Shown here: positions 1 to 8,517 of the stretch, piece after piece
How positions within the stretch are numbered: position 1 is the first letter of the stretch
Layout of the letters: each line of letters begins with the position of its first letter
Assembly: GCF_900109285.1 (NCBI RefSeq)
Contig: NZ_FNZQ01000002.1
Span: 248,001 to 312,000 of the forward strand
Direction: 5' to 3'
From: Jannaschia helgolandensis
Lineage (GTDB): Bacteria; Pseudomonadota; Alphaproteobacteria; Rhodobacterales; Rhodobacteraceae
DNA: 64,000 nucleotides
Position numbers and translations under genes: made by a program
Notes under the pieces: model-generated
What the model was told of the DNA's origin: nothing
What the model saw: only the letters and a program-made list of their open reading frames with translations
Database searches by the model: none

Positions 1-669
1 CAGCTGTCCTGGCTGTATTACGGGGGGGGGCTTGAAGCCGCGCAGAAGCTTTACAATGCCTATGACATGCAGCTGGTCGGCTGGTGGATCTACGGTCAGG
101 AGAGCTTTGCCTCGACCAAGCCGATCGCCCAGATCAGCGACTTGCAGAACTGGAAGTTCCGCTCGCCTCCGGGGATGGAAACCAAGATTTTCGAAAAGCT
201 TGGCGCGACACCGATTGTGATGGATTTCACCGAGATCTTCACCGCGCTGGAAACCGGCATCATCGACGGGGCCGACGCATCCGGTTTGGCCAACAATGTC
301 GGTCTGGGTCTGTATGATATCGCCAAATTCGCAAACTACCCCGGCTTCCACTCGATGCCGTCGGATCACCTGGCGTGCAACAAGTCGGTCTGGGACGGCA
401 TGCCCGAAGCCCATCAGCGGATCATGTCCGTGTCGATGGAAAGCCTTGCGCTTCGGACGGCCCTGACGTTCGAGAAGAAAAACGCCGAGGCCGCAGCGCA
501 ACTGCGCGAAGAAGGTGTCACCCTGTCGGAATGGTCTGCGGCGGACCTGCAGGAATTCCGCAACGCCGCGCAGTCCACCTGGCCCGAGTTCGCAACGACG
601 CCGGAAGCCGAGGCGCTGGTGGAATCGCACCTGGCGTATCTGAAGCAGCTGGGCCTCGTGCAGGAGTGA
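1..669 (+). CDS. TRAP transporter solute-binding protein, DctP family (5' truncated)
   Basis: Periplasmic binding protein of a TRAP importer. Only the C-terminal 222 residues lie in the window; the frame is open from base 1, so the start is outside. Visible DctP features are the block around YGQESFASTKPI, the stretch KFRSPPGMETKIFEKLGATP and the conserved FTEIFTALETGIIDGADAS segment, whose equivalents in DctP proteins lie near the carboxylate-binding site. The protein ends in a helical, acidic tail. It is followed by a strong hairpin and then by the two membrane subunits. The ligand cannot be read from the sequence; an organic or sugar acid is inferred from the enzymes downstream. Confidence 0.92.
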   Translation, partial: QLSWLYYGGGLEAAQKLYNAYDMQLVGWWIYGQESFASTKPIAQISDLQNWKFRSPPGMETKIFEKLGATPIVMDFTEIFTALETGIIDGADASGLANNVGLGLYDIAKFANYPGFHSMPSDHLACNKSVWDGMPEAHQRIMSVSMESLALRTALTFEKKNAEAAAQLREEGVTLSEWSAADLQEFRNAAQSTWPEFATTPEAEALVESHLAYLKQLGLVQE

Positions 670-688
670 TCCGCACCTGACCCGACCC

Positions 689-717
689 GGATGCGGCCCG
701 CTTGCAGGGCCGCATCC
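689..717 (+). other. Intercistronic hairpin after the TRAP binding-protein gene
   Basis: Perfect 11-bp GC-rich stem with a 7-base loop, 20 bases after the stop codon and before the small permease gene. No T-run follows, so it looks more like a 3' mRNA stabiliser or partial terminator than a full terminator. Equivalent hairpins follow the other two binding-protein genes in this window. Confidence 0.7.
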
Positions 718-814
718 CACCCTTGACCATGCACCATTCCCGAAAGAACGGTGCAATCCCTTTTCGACAGCCCAAGGCCCGCGCCCGGCGCGCCGTGCCC
801 GAGGACCGACTCTC

Positions 815-1663
815 ATGGCCACACCACGCAACATCACACCGATCGAAACCAGCGCGGACGCCGGAAGCGTGATCTACAAGCCCCGCGCCATCGAGGTGTT
901 CGTGCCGCTGTTGTTTGTAGGCAGCATGGCCTGGACGATCTGGAATTTCCCCGGCTTCATTATACTCCTGCGTGAACCCGGTCCTGAAGTGGACCGTTTG
1001 GCACGCGAGTGGTCCGTGCTTGGGCCGATAGACTGGGGCATGGCACTGGCCGTGATCGTGTTGTTCGTCATCGGCGTCATGACGGTGCGCCGCGCTCCGA
1101 TGGAATGGCAGGACTGGGGCCTGTTCGACCGAATTTCCTGTTTCCTGGGCCGCGCAACGATGGCGCTGATCGCGATCCTGGTCTGTGTGATGCTATTCGA
1201 GGTTCTGGCGCGATACGTGTTCGAGAAACCGACGCTCTGGGCCAACGAAGTGTCGCTCTGGCTGGCGGGATTCACGTTCCTGCTGTCGGGCCTCTACGCG
1301 ATGCAGCAGCGCAGCCATATCCGCATCTACATCCTGTATGACCTGTTCCCGCGCTGGTTGCAGCGGGTCTGTGACGTTATCTCGACTGTGCTGATCGTAA
1401 CCTTCGCATTCTTTCTGTTCTACGGCGCATACGGCGAAGCCACGCAGAAATTCCTGCGGTGGGAGCTCTATGGCACGGCCTTCAATCCACCGATCCCGGC
1501 GACGATCAAGCCGATGATCATCGTGGTGGTCATTCTGGTCGCGGCTCAGGCCATCGCCAATCTGTTCCGGGACTGGAACATGGTGCCGGTGATCCATACC
1601 GCCGCCGATGACATCGACGAAGACGAGCTGGAGCGGTTGCGCCGCGCGGTTTCCGACGACTGA
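815..1663 (+). CDS. TRAP transporter small permease, DctQ family (extended)
   Basis: Small membrane subunit of the TRAP importer, 282 aa. The C-terminal ~180 residues form the usual four-helix DctQ unit, with the signature around LFEVLARYVFEKPTLWANEV and then the LSGLYAMQQRSHIRI region. About 100 N-terminal residues are extra for the family: two further hydrophobic segments, near residues 28-50 and 70-90. The C-terminus is acidic (DDIDEDELERLRR). It lies between the binding protein and the large permease on the same strand and should be cotranscribed with them. The start chosen is the first ATG after the hairpin region. Confidence 0.9.
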   Translation: MATPRNITPIETSADAGSVIYKPRAIEVFVPLLFVGSMAWTIWNFPGFIILLREPGPEVDRLAREWSVLGPIDWGMALAVIVLFVIGVMTVRRAPMEWQDWGLFDRISCFLGRATMALIAILVCVMLFEVLARYVFEKPTLWANEVSLWLAGFTFLLSGLYAMQQRSHIRIYILYDLFPRWLQRVCDVISTVLIVTFAFFLFYGAYGEATQKFLRWELYGTAFNPPIPATIKPMIIVVVILVAAQAIANLFRDWNMVPVIHTAADDIDEDELERLRRAVSDD

Positions 1664-1720
1664 CGCCCACAGGGGGCTGGTAAATACGGCACCCGAAAAC
1701 GGGGCCACAAGGGGGAAGAC

Positions 1721-3349
1721 ATGGACGTCGGAACGATTTCTCTGGTTCTGTTGATCGGCCTGATGCTGTTGCTGGCTATAGGGATGCCACTGGGCCTCGC
1801 GTCGGCGGTGCTTGCGGTTTTGGTGCTTGTCATGAAGTTCGAGCCTGCGCTGCTGACCGCGCCGTGGGACTTCGGCGAAGGCCTGCTGACGGGCCGGTTC
1901 GGATCGGGGCCGTTGAACATTCTCAGTCAGAAGATCTTCGGATTGCTGACGGATTACGTGCTTATCTCGATCCCGCTGTTCATTTTCATGGCCTCGCTGC
2001 TGGAACGCTCCGGCATCGCCAAGTCGATGTATTCCTCGCTCAATGTCTGGCTGTCGCGCACACGCGGCGGCATTGCCATCGTCACGTCGATCATGGCGGT
2101 TATCATGGCGGCGATGTCGGGCATCATCGGCGGAGAAGTCGTGTTGCTGGGCCTGATCGCGCTGCCGCAGATGTTGCGGCTGGGCTATGACCAGAACCTT
2201 GCCATCGGTACGATCTGCGCGTCCGGCAGCCTGGGCACGATGATCCCGCCGTCGATCGTGCTGATCATTTTCGGCCTGATCACGGAAACGTCCATCAAGG
2301 CGCTGTTCACCGCGGCCTTCCTGCCCGGTTTCATGCTGGCGTCGTTCATTATCATCTACATCATCATCCGCACGCAGATGAACCCGGCGCTGGCCCCCCT
2401 GCCCGCCGATGACCCGAACGATCCGAGAGGCGCCGAAAAAGCCAAGCTCTTCGGCGCATTCCTTGCAATTCTGGCGGCCGGGTTCTCGACCGCGTTGTTC
2501 TTGCGGGCGCTGTTCTTCACCGTTACCGGCCAGAATGCGGTCATCGCAAACGTCGATCCGATCACCATGGGACAGCCGCAACACGTCTGGATCACGGCCA
2601 TCGCGGTCGCCATATCGCTGGCGCTGATCTTCTTCGTTTTCAAGACCCACCGGGCCAAGCGAGGCTGGGCGATGGGCAAGGGACTGGTCGCGCCCATCGT
2701 GGTCATCGGCGTGGTGCTGGGGTCGATCTACGGTGGCATTTCGGGCATTACCGAGGCGGCGGCAATGGGCGTCATCGCGGTGTTCCTGATCTCGCTGTTC
2801 CGGGGTGAGGCCTCGGTCGAGCTGGTCTGGGACAGCCTGATGCGCACCCTGAAATCGACGGGCACGATCATCTGGGTCACCATCGGCGCGGCAACGCTGG
2901 CCGGTGCATACACCATCGCGGGCGGCCCGACCTATGTGGCGAACCTGATCGTGTCCGCAGACCTGCCGACAATGGGCATCTTGCTGGTAATGATGCTGAT
3001 CCTTTTGTTCATGGGTGCTTTCATGGATTGGGTCGGCATCGTCCTGCTGATCATTCCGGTGTTCCTGCCCATCGTTCAGCGTCTGCCCATCGAAGAGATC
3101 GGCCTGTTCGGCACGCTGCAGCCGAAATATCTGTCGGTCTGGTTCGGTGTATTGTTTACCATGAACATGCAGGTCAGTTTCCTGTCGCCACCGTTCGGTC
3201 CCGCCGCGTTCTATCTGAAATCGGTCGCGCCTCCGCACATCAGCCTGACCGACATCTTCAAGGGCTTCCTGCCGTTCATCTGCATTCAGCTTGCGGCGCT
3301 GTCGGTCCTTTTGATCTATCCTCCGATCGTCGAGATCCTGTTGGAGTGA
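1721..3349 (+). CDS. TRAP transporter large permease, DctM family (long form)
   Basis: Large membrane subunit that carries the Na+-coupled transport step of the TRAP system, 542 aa. Typical DctM features are the N-terminal GMPLGLASAVLAVLVL helix, SGIIGGEVVLLGLIALPQM, the GSLGTMIPPSIVLIIFGLIT block, GITEAAAMGVIAVFLIS and the C-terminal NMQVSFLSPPFGPAAFYLKS motif. Most family members have about 430 residues. The extra length sits roughly at residues 215-325, where a hydrophilic loop and about two more hydrophobic segments separate the halves. A GGGGGAAG-like purine stretch precedes the ATG. It is third in the operon after the binding protein and small permease. Confidence 0.93.
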   Translation: MDVGTISLVLLIGLMLLLAIGMPLGLASAVLAVLVLVMKFEPALLTAPWDFGEGLLTGRFGSGPLNILSQKIFGLLTDYVLISIPLFIFMASLLERSGIAKSMYSSLNVWLSRTRGGIAIVTSIMAVIMAAMSGIIGGEVVLLGLIALPQMLRLGYDQNLAIGTICASGSLGTMIPPSIVLIIFGLITETSIKALFTAAFLPGFMLASFIIIYIIIRTQMNPALAPLPADDPNDPRGAEKAKLFGAFLAILAAGFSTALFLRALFFTVTGQNAVIANVDPITMGQPQHVWITAIAVAISLALIFFVFKTHRAKRGWAMGKGLVAPIVVIGVVLGSIYGGISGITEAAAMGVIAVFLISLFRGEASVELVWDSLMRTLKSTGTIIWVTIGAATLAGAYTIAGGPTYVANLIVSADLPTMGILLVMMLILLFMGAFMDWVGIVLLIIPVFLPIVQRLPIEEIGLFGTLQPKYLSVWFGVLFTMNMQVSFLSPPFGPAAFYLKSVAPPHISLTDIFKGFLPFICIQLAALSVLLIYPPIVEILLE

Positions 3350-3359
3350 TCGCCCGACT

Positions 3360-3378
3360 TCGACCCTATCAGGGTCGA
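3360..3378 (+). other. Small hairpin after the large permease gene
   Basis: An 8-bp stem with a 3-base loop, 10 bases after the dctM-like stop codon and about 50 bases before the hydro-lyase gene. There is no clear T-run, so it is a possible attenuation or processing site rather than a proven terminator. Confidence 0.4.
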
Positions 3379-3428
3379 CAGGTCTTCCATCTGGTCGCAT
3401 GGCGCGGCCCAGCCTTTTCGTGAGTCCC

Positions 3429-4931
3429 ATGCATACTACCATCCGCCTGCACACCAGCGACACCGTCGTCACCGCAACCCGCGCGCTGGAGGTCGGCGCC
3501 CCGGTCGAGGAGACAGTGACCGCAGACCTTATCCCTTCGGGTCACAAGATTGCCACCGCCGCGATGGACGTCGGCGAGCCGATTCGCAAATATGGCCAGA
3601 TTATCGGTTATGCCAGCCAAGCCATCGCACCGGGCGATCACGTCCATACCCATAACTGCGCCTTCGCCGCGACCGATCACGCCTATGAATTCGGGACTGA
3701 CCTGCAACCGGTCGCGCCTGCCACCGGCGATACATTCATGGGCTATCGACGCGAAAATGGTGGCATTGGCACCCGGAATTACATTGCCATCGTCACCTCG
3801 GTGAATTGCTCGGCCACGGCGGCACGGCGGATCGCCGATTCTTTCGGGCCGGAGGAACTGGCCGACTATCCGAACGTCGACGGTGTCTGCGCCTTCGTCC
3901 ACGGCACAGGCTGCGGCATGGCGTCAGACGGCGACGGGTTCGAAGCGTTGCAGCGCGTAATGTGGGGATACGCCAAGCATCCGAACCATGCGGGCGTCGT
4001 AATGGTGGGCCTGGGGTGCGAGATGAACCAGATCGACTGGCTGTTGGAAGCCTGGGGGCTGAAGCACACACCGACATTCCAGACGATGAACATTCAGAAT
4101 GTCGCGGGCCTGCGTCGGACGGTCGAACTTGGGGTCGCAAAGGTGCGTGCGATGCTGCCCATCGCGAACCAGGCGCGGCGCACGCCCTGCCCTGCGTCCG
4201 AATTGAAGGTGGCACTGCAATGCGGCGGATCGGACGCATGGTCGGGGATCACGGCGAACCCCGCCTTGGGACATGCCTGCGACTTGCTGGTGGCGCAGGG
4301 CGGCACTGGCGTGCTGGCCGAGACGCCGGAAATCTATGGTGCCGAACACCTTCTGACCCGCCGGGCCGTGACACGGGCGGTGGGTGACCGGCTGGTCGGC
4401 CTGATCGACTGGTGGGAAGATTATACCGCCCGCAACAAGGGTTCGATGGACAACAACCCCAGCCCCGGCAACAAGAAGGGCGGCTTGACGACCATTCTCG
4501 AAAAGTCACTGGGCGCGGCGGCCAAGGGCGGGACGACGCCGCTGACGGGTGTCTACAAATATGCGGAGCAGGTAACGGCCAAGGGGTTCACCTTCATGGA
4601 CAGCCCTGGATACGACCCTGCGTCGGTCACCGGCCAGATCGCGGGTGGATGCCAGTTGGTATGCTTTACCACCGGACGCGGATCGGCCTTCGGGTCGAAA
4701 CCAGCGCCGACGATCAAGGTGGCGACGAACCAGTCGCTGTTCGACCGGATGCCCGAGGACATGGACATCAACGCGGGCGACATTCTGGACGGGCGGTCGT
4801 CGGTCGAAGCCAAGGGGCGCGAGATCTATGAGATGTTCCTGCGCGTGGCCAGCGGAGAGGCCAGCAAATCCGAGACGCAGGGTTTGGGCGATTATGAATT
4901 CGTGCCATGGCAGATCGGGGCGGTGATGTGA
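3429..4931 (+). CDS. UxaA family hydro-lyase (altronate/galactarate dehydratase-like)
   Basis: Predicted Fe-dependent sugar-acid (or related hydroxyacid) dehydratase, 500 aa from the ATG at 3429, matching the ~500 aa of altronate dehydratases. Residues ~1-90 form the SAF domain, ending in the metal-binding-like HVHTHN motif. The catalytic domain starts at GYRRENGGIGTRNYIAI and has conserved cysteines in VNCSAT, HGTGCGM and GLGCEMNQ, then ALQCGGSDAWSGITANP. An in-frame ATG 30 bases upstream (3399) would add residues before the SAF fold and is less likely. The 3' end overlaps the next gene by 4 bases, so the two are translationally coupled. The true substrate is unknown; the neighbours argue against a plain uronate operon (no uxaB, uxaC or kdgK). 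Confidence 0.88.
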   Translation: MHTTIRLHTSDTVVTATRALEVGAPVEETVTADLIPSGHKIATAAMDVGEPIRKYGQIIGYASQAIAPGDHVHTHNCAFAATDHAYEFGTDLQPVAPATGDTFMGYRRENGGIGTRNYIAIVTSVNCSATAARRIADSFGPEELADYPNVDGVCAFVHGTGCGMASDGDGFEALQRVMWGYAKHPNHAGVVMVGLGCEMNQIDWLLEAWGLKHTPTFQTMNIQNVAGLRRTVELGVAKVRAMLPIANQARRTPCPASELKVALQCGGSDAWSGITANPALGHACDLLVAQGGTGVLAETPEIYGAEHLLTRRAVTRAVGDRLVGLIDWWEDYTARNKGSMDNNPSPGNKKGGLTTILEKSLGAAAKGGTTPLTGVYKYAEQVTAKGFTFMDSPGYDPASVTGQIAGGCQLVCFTTGRGSAFGSKPAPTIKVATNQSLFDRMPEDMDINAGDILDGRSSVEAKGREIYEMFLRVASGEASKSETQGLGDYEFVPWQIGAVM

Positions 4932-5917
4932 CCCGACTTCTGCTGGCCGGAACGGGGCTGATAGGCGCACGGCATCTGGCGCATATCGAAGCGCATCCCG
5001 ATCTGATATTAGCAGGCATCATCGACCCTGACGTGGCACGGCGGGCGCATGCCACTGCCCCCGGTTTCGCAAACATCGACGCCGTAGATGTCGCCGCCGA
5101 CGGCATCGTCATTGCGACCCCGACCTGCAGCCATGCGCCCCTGACGATCGCTGCCGTAAAACGAGGCTGGCACGTACTGGTCGAAAAGCCGGTGGCGGAC
5201 ACGCTTGGAAACGCCGACGCCATGATCGCGGCGGCCGATGCCGCAGGTGTCAAGATACTGGTCGGGCATCACCGGCGGCACCATCCTCGCGTTGCCAAGC
5301 TGCACGAGATCATCACGTCAGGCAGGCTGGGCCATCCGGTCGCGGCGAACATGATGTGGCTGATGCGCAAGCCGGACGAATACTTCGACGCAGACTGGCG
5401 CGCAGGAATCGACGGTGCGCCGATCAAGCAGAACCTGATCCACGACGTCGACATCTTGCGGTGGCTCTTCGGTGAGGTCACGGATGTCTTGGGACTTGCA
5501 TCAAATGCGATCCGGGGTGCCAAGCGGCCCGAATCCGGTGGCGCGGTCTTGCGGTTCAACAGCGGCGTGATCGCGACATTGACCTATTCCGACACTACGC
5601 CGACGCCCTGGGGCTTCGAGGCCGGAACCGGCGAAAACCCCCACATTCCCTGTACCGCTCAAGACAGTTTGCGGATCGCCTGCACCGGCGGTGGAGTGGA
5701 GTTCCCCTCCCTACGCGTCTGGTCCGGGTCCACGCATTGGAATGAGAAGCCGCGCCCGTCCGAAACCCCGGTGGACGAAGGCGTTCCCCTGATCCGTCAG
5801 TTGGAGCATTTCGCAAAGGTGATCGCCGGTCGGGTCAAACCTTTGGTCGATGCCGCCTCGGCCCGTGCCACCCTGGATGTCATCTTGCGGATCGAACGGA
5901 CAGCGAGCGTGACATGA
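4928..5917 (+). CDS. Gfo/Idh/MocA family NAD(P)-dependent oxidoreductase
   Basis: Cytoplasmic oxidoreductase of about 329 aa. The N-terminal Rossmann fold shows the GTGLIGARHL dinucleotide motif, and the family's VEKPVADT motif (lysine conserved) follows near residue 90. The C-terminal domain is the usual beta-sheet substrate domain, with HDVDILRWLFGEV. A GTG at 4928 overlaps the upstream stop by 4 bases (GTGA) and puts the Rossmann strand at the very N-terminus; an ATG at 4907 is an alternative that adds seven residues. It also overlaps the next gene by 4 bases. Probable substrates are sugars, inositols, sugar acids or hydroxyacids; the exact one is not visible. Confidence 0.9.
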   Translation: MTRLLLAGTGLIGARHLAHIEAHPDLILAGIIDPDVARRAHATAPGFANIDAVDVAADGIVIATPTCSHAPLTIAAVKRGWHVLVEKPVADTLGNADAMIAAADAAGVKILVGHHRRHHPRVAKLHEIITSGRLGHPVAANMMWLMRKPDEYFDADWRAGIDGAPIKQNLIHDVDILRWLFGEVTDVLGLASNAIRGAKRPESGGAVLRFNSGVIATLTYSDTTPTPWGFEAGTGENPHIPCTAQDSLRIACTGGGVEFPSLRVWSGSTHWNEKPRPSETPVDEGVPLIRQLEHFAKVIAGRVKPLVDAASARATLDVILRIERTASVT

Positions 5918-6735
5918 CCCTGCTCTGTGGCCTGATCGGTGAGAATATCGGCAACTCGCGTCTGTCTAAAGCCCTGGACATCATGGCTGCGGACGTCGGG
6001 ATCGAGGTCGCCTTCACCTCGATAGACACCCTGGAGATCGAGGGTTTCGATTTCGATGACCAGATCGATCTGTTGCGTTCGGATGGCTGGACCGGCGTAA
6101 CCGTGACCCACCCGTGGAAAACCCATGCCGCGACGTGGGCGGACGGCGCGATGGTGCCCGGCACTGCGCACCTCGGCGCGGCAAACACGCTGATTTTCGA
6201 CCCGGTGACAGGGCACAATACCGATTATACCGGCTTTCTGTCAGCCTTTCCCAATGTCCTGAACCGTTCCCCCGGAAGCGTTGCAGTCGCCGGGGCGGGC
6301 GGCGTCGCGCGGGCCGTGGTTCCGGCGCTGATCGCTTTGGGCGCGGGGCCGGTGCATATCTGGGACCTGGACGCCGACATGGCCCACGAACTGGCGGCGC
6401 GCACCGGGGCCATTGCTGTCGACATCGCGGACTCTACGGATGCCATTCGCGATGCAGACGGACTGGCGAATTGCACGCCCTTGGGCATGGCCCCCTATGG
6501 CGGCACGGCCTTCGATCCGTTACTTCTGGGCCACCAGAAATGGGCATTTGACGCAGTCTATACCCCGACCGACACACCGTTCGCATTGGCGGCGAAATCG
6601 GCCGGGCTGGATGTTCTGACCGGGTTCGACCTGTTCCGCTTCATGGCCATGCAGAGCTTCGAAGCCTATACCGGGATCACGCCCGACCCGGTCATGACCC
6701 TGCCGAAACTGGCCGCGCTGAGACCACGGGAGTGA
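5914..6735 (+). CDS. Shikimate/quinate dehydrogenase-like protein (AroE family)
   Basis: AroE-fold dehydrogenase, 273 aa. The N-terminal substrate domain keeps equivalents of the shikimate dehydrogenase signatures: a divergent SRLSKALD segment, GVTVTHPWK (catalytic lysine), GAANTL and HNTDYTGF. The NAD(P) domain starts at VAVAGAGGVARAVVPAL, and NCTPLGMAPYGG follows. It lies inside a catabolic operon (ATGA overlap with the gene before it) and differs from the typical biosynthetic AroE at the substrate-binding serine motif. It is therefore probably a paralogue acting on a shikimate- or quinate-like hydroxyacid or another polyol acid; housekeeping aroE is expected elsewhere. Confidence 0.85.
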   Translation: MTLLCGLIGENIGNSRLSKALDIMAADVGIEVAFTSIDTLEIEGFDFDDQIDLLRSDGWTGVTVTHPWKTHAATWADGAMVPGTAHLGAANTLIFDPVTGHNTDYTGFLSAFPNVLNRSPGSVAVAGAGGVARAVVPALIALGAGPVHIWDLDADMAHELAARTGAIAVDIADSTDAIRDADGLANCTPLGMAPYGGTAFDPLLLGHQKWAFDAVYTPTDTPFALAAKSAGLDVLTGFDLFRFMAMQSFEAYTGITPDPVMTLPKLAALRPRE

Positions 6736-6739
6736 TGCG

Positions 6740-7624
6740 ATGGAAGTCCTGACCCAAGACCAGAAAGCCGCCTATGACCGGGACGGATACCTTGTGCTGG
6801 AACGTCGGCTGACCACGGATCAGCTGTCCATTCTGCATGCCGAGATCGACCGCTACACCGCCAAGGCGCGGGGCCTGACCGAAGGCACAGAGGAACTGGA
6901 CCTGGAGGACAGCCATACGCCGGACGCGCCCCGCCTGCGGCGGATCAAGCTGCCGCACAGGCATTCCGACGTATTCCGCGACCTGATGTTCTCGGACACG
7001 ATTCTGGCCCCGGCCCGCGACCTGATCGGCCCGGACCTGCGGTTGCACACAACCAAGCTGAACATGAAGGAGGCCGGATACGGCGCGGCCGTCGAATGGC
7101 ATCAGGACTTCGCCTTCTACCCGCATACCAACGATGCCGTGCTGGCCGTTGGCGTCATTCTGGACGACATGGGGCCGGAAAACGGGCCGCTGATGGTCTT
7201 TCCCGGCAGCCACAAGGGCCCGATCAACGACCACCATGCGGGCGGATATTTCGTCGGTGCAATGGATCTGGAGCGCGACGGATTCGACATGGCCGATGCG
7301 GTGCCGTTGATGGGACCGGCCGGTTCGATATCGCTGCATCACGGGCGGATCGTGCATGGATCGGCGCTGAACACATCGACCAGATCGCGGCGCATTCTGT
7401 TCTACGAAATGATGGCGGCGGACGCCTGGCCGATCATGGGGTCGATGACGAAGTTCTCGGACCTCGCGGATTATGACGCTCGGATGCTGTGTGGCACATC
7501 GCGGCAGCCCAGATTGGCCGACACACCCGTCCGCATCCCCCTGCCCGCTCCGCCTATCGGCAAAACGATCTACGAGATTCAAAAGGGATTGCAGACGCGA
7601 TCCTTCGCGACAGCAAGGGACTGA
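6740..7624 (+). CDS. Phytanoyl-CoA dioxygenase (PhyH) family protein
   Basis: Fe(II)/2-oxoglutarate-dependent oxygenase of 294 aa. The HxD metal motif is in VEWHQDFAFYP, the distal histidine in GRIVHGSALN, and the 2-oxoglutarate-binding arginine in TRSRRILFYE, so the active site appears intact. It starts 4 bases after the AroE-like gene. PhyH proteins hydroxylate many small molecules (acyl-CoAs, ectoine, mugineic-type acids and others). Its place in this operon suggests that it hydroxylates the imported compound or an intermediate, an unusual chemistry next to a UxaA-type dehydratase. Confidence 0.88.
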   Translation: MEVLTQDQKAAYDRDGYLVLERRLTTDQLSILHAEIDRYTAKARGLTEGTEELDLEDSHTPDAPRLRRIKLPHRHSDVFRDLMFSDTILAPARDLIGPDLRLHTTKLNMKEAGYGAAVEWHQDFAFYPHTNDAVLAVGVILDDMGPENGPLMVFPGSHKGPINDHHAGGYFVGAMDLERDGFDMADAVPLMGPAGSISLHHGRIVHGSALNTSTRSRRILFYEMMAADAWPIMGSMTKFSDLADYDARMLCGTSRQPRLADTPVRIPLPAPPIGKTIYEIQKGLQTRSFATARD

Positions 7625-7629
7625 CTGAC

Positions 7630-8511
7630 ATGGCAAAAATCGGATTTATCGGGCTTGGCCTCATGGGCTCCGCAATGGTGCAGCGGCTTTTGGACCAGGG
7701 TCACGACCTGATTGTGCTGGGAAACCGAGACCGCACAGGCCTTGATGCGGCGACTTCTCGCGGCGCTCAGGAGGCCAGAACGGCCCGCGCTGTGGCCGAA
7801 GAATCCGATATCGTGATGCTCTGCATGGGCACGTCGGATCACGTCGAAGGCCGGATGCGCGGCGACGACGGTGTGATCGCCGGGTTGACCAAGGGCGCGG
7901 TGGTTATCGATTTCGGCACATCGCTGCCCGGCTCAACCAAGACGCTGGGCGCGGAGGTCGCGGCGGCGGGCGGAACCTATCTGGATGCCCCCATCGGGCG
8001 GACCCCCAGCCACGGCCGCGACGGCAAACTGAACCTGATGTGTTCGGGCGACAAGGCAGCCTTCGACAAAGTGCGCCCGGTGCTGGACGATCTGGGCGAG
8101 AATGTCTTTCACCTGGGCGATCTGGGCAACGGACATACGATCAAGCTGATCAACAACTTCTTCGCCATGACCACCGCCAACGCAATGGCCGAAGCCTTTG
8201 CCATGGCCGATCGCGCCGGGGTAGCGCGCAAGGATGTCTACGACGTCATGGCGGCAGGCCCGTTACGGTCGGGAATGATGGATTTCATCAAGGCTTACGC
8301 AGTGGACGACAATGCTGAAATGCTGGCCTTTTCGGTGCGCAATGCGGCCAAGGACGTCGGATACTACAAGCAGATGGCGGACGATCTGGGTGCGGCCACA
8401 GTGATGTCGAACTGCGCCCGCGAAGCGCTGACCATGGCGGTCGAGCAGGGGCGCGGCGAAGACCTGGTGCCGCAGATGGTCGATTTCTACGTTGACCGGT
8501 TCAGGGGCTAG
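7630..8511 (+). CDS. 3-hydroxyisobutyrate dehydrogenase-type NAD(P)-dependent oxidoreductase
   Basis: Beta-hydroxyacid dehydrogenase of 293 aa. The N-terminal GFIGLGLMGSAM motif binds the nucleotide, the substrate block is TYLDAPIGRTPSHGRDGKL, and the catalytic lysine is in GHTIKLINNFF. The family includes 3-hydroxyisobutyrate, tartronate-semialdehyde and 2-hydroxy-3-oxopropionate reductases. The ATG at 7630 puts the Rossmann motif at residue ~5. A longer in-frame reading from 7489 runs through the end of the PhyH gene and is rejected. It lies 5 bases after PhyH and so belongs to the same operon. Confidence 0.92.
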   Translation: MAKIGFIGLGLMGSAMVQRLLDQGHDLIVLGNRDRTGLDAATSRGAQEARTARAVAEESDIVMLCMGTSDHVEGRMRGDDGVIAGLTKGAVVIDFGTSLPGSTKTLGAEVAAAGGTYLDAPIGRTPSHGRDGKLNLMCSGDKAAFDKVRPVLDDLGENVFHLGDLGNGHTIKLINNFFAMTTANAMAEAFAMADRAGVARKDVYDVMAAGPLRSGMMDFIKAYAVDDNAEMLAFSVRNAAKDVGYYKQMADDLGAATVMSNCAREALTMAVEQGRGEDLVPQMVDFYVDRFRG

Positions 8512-8517
8512 ACCTGC

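Noticed and set aside
1193-3472. A 759-codon open frame antisense to the TRAP permease genes
   Set aside because: It is a mirror of GC-rich codon usage in dctQ/dctM: rich in R, D, Q and H with no domain, while the plus strand encodes clear TRAP proteins.
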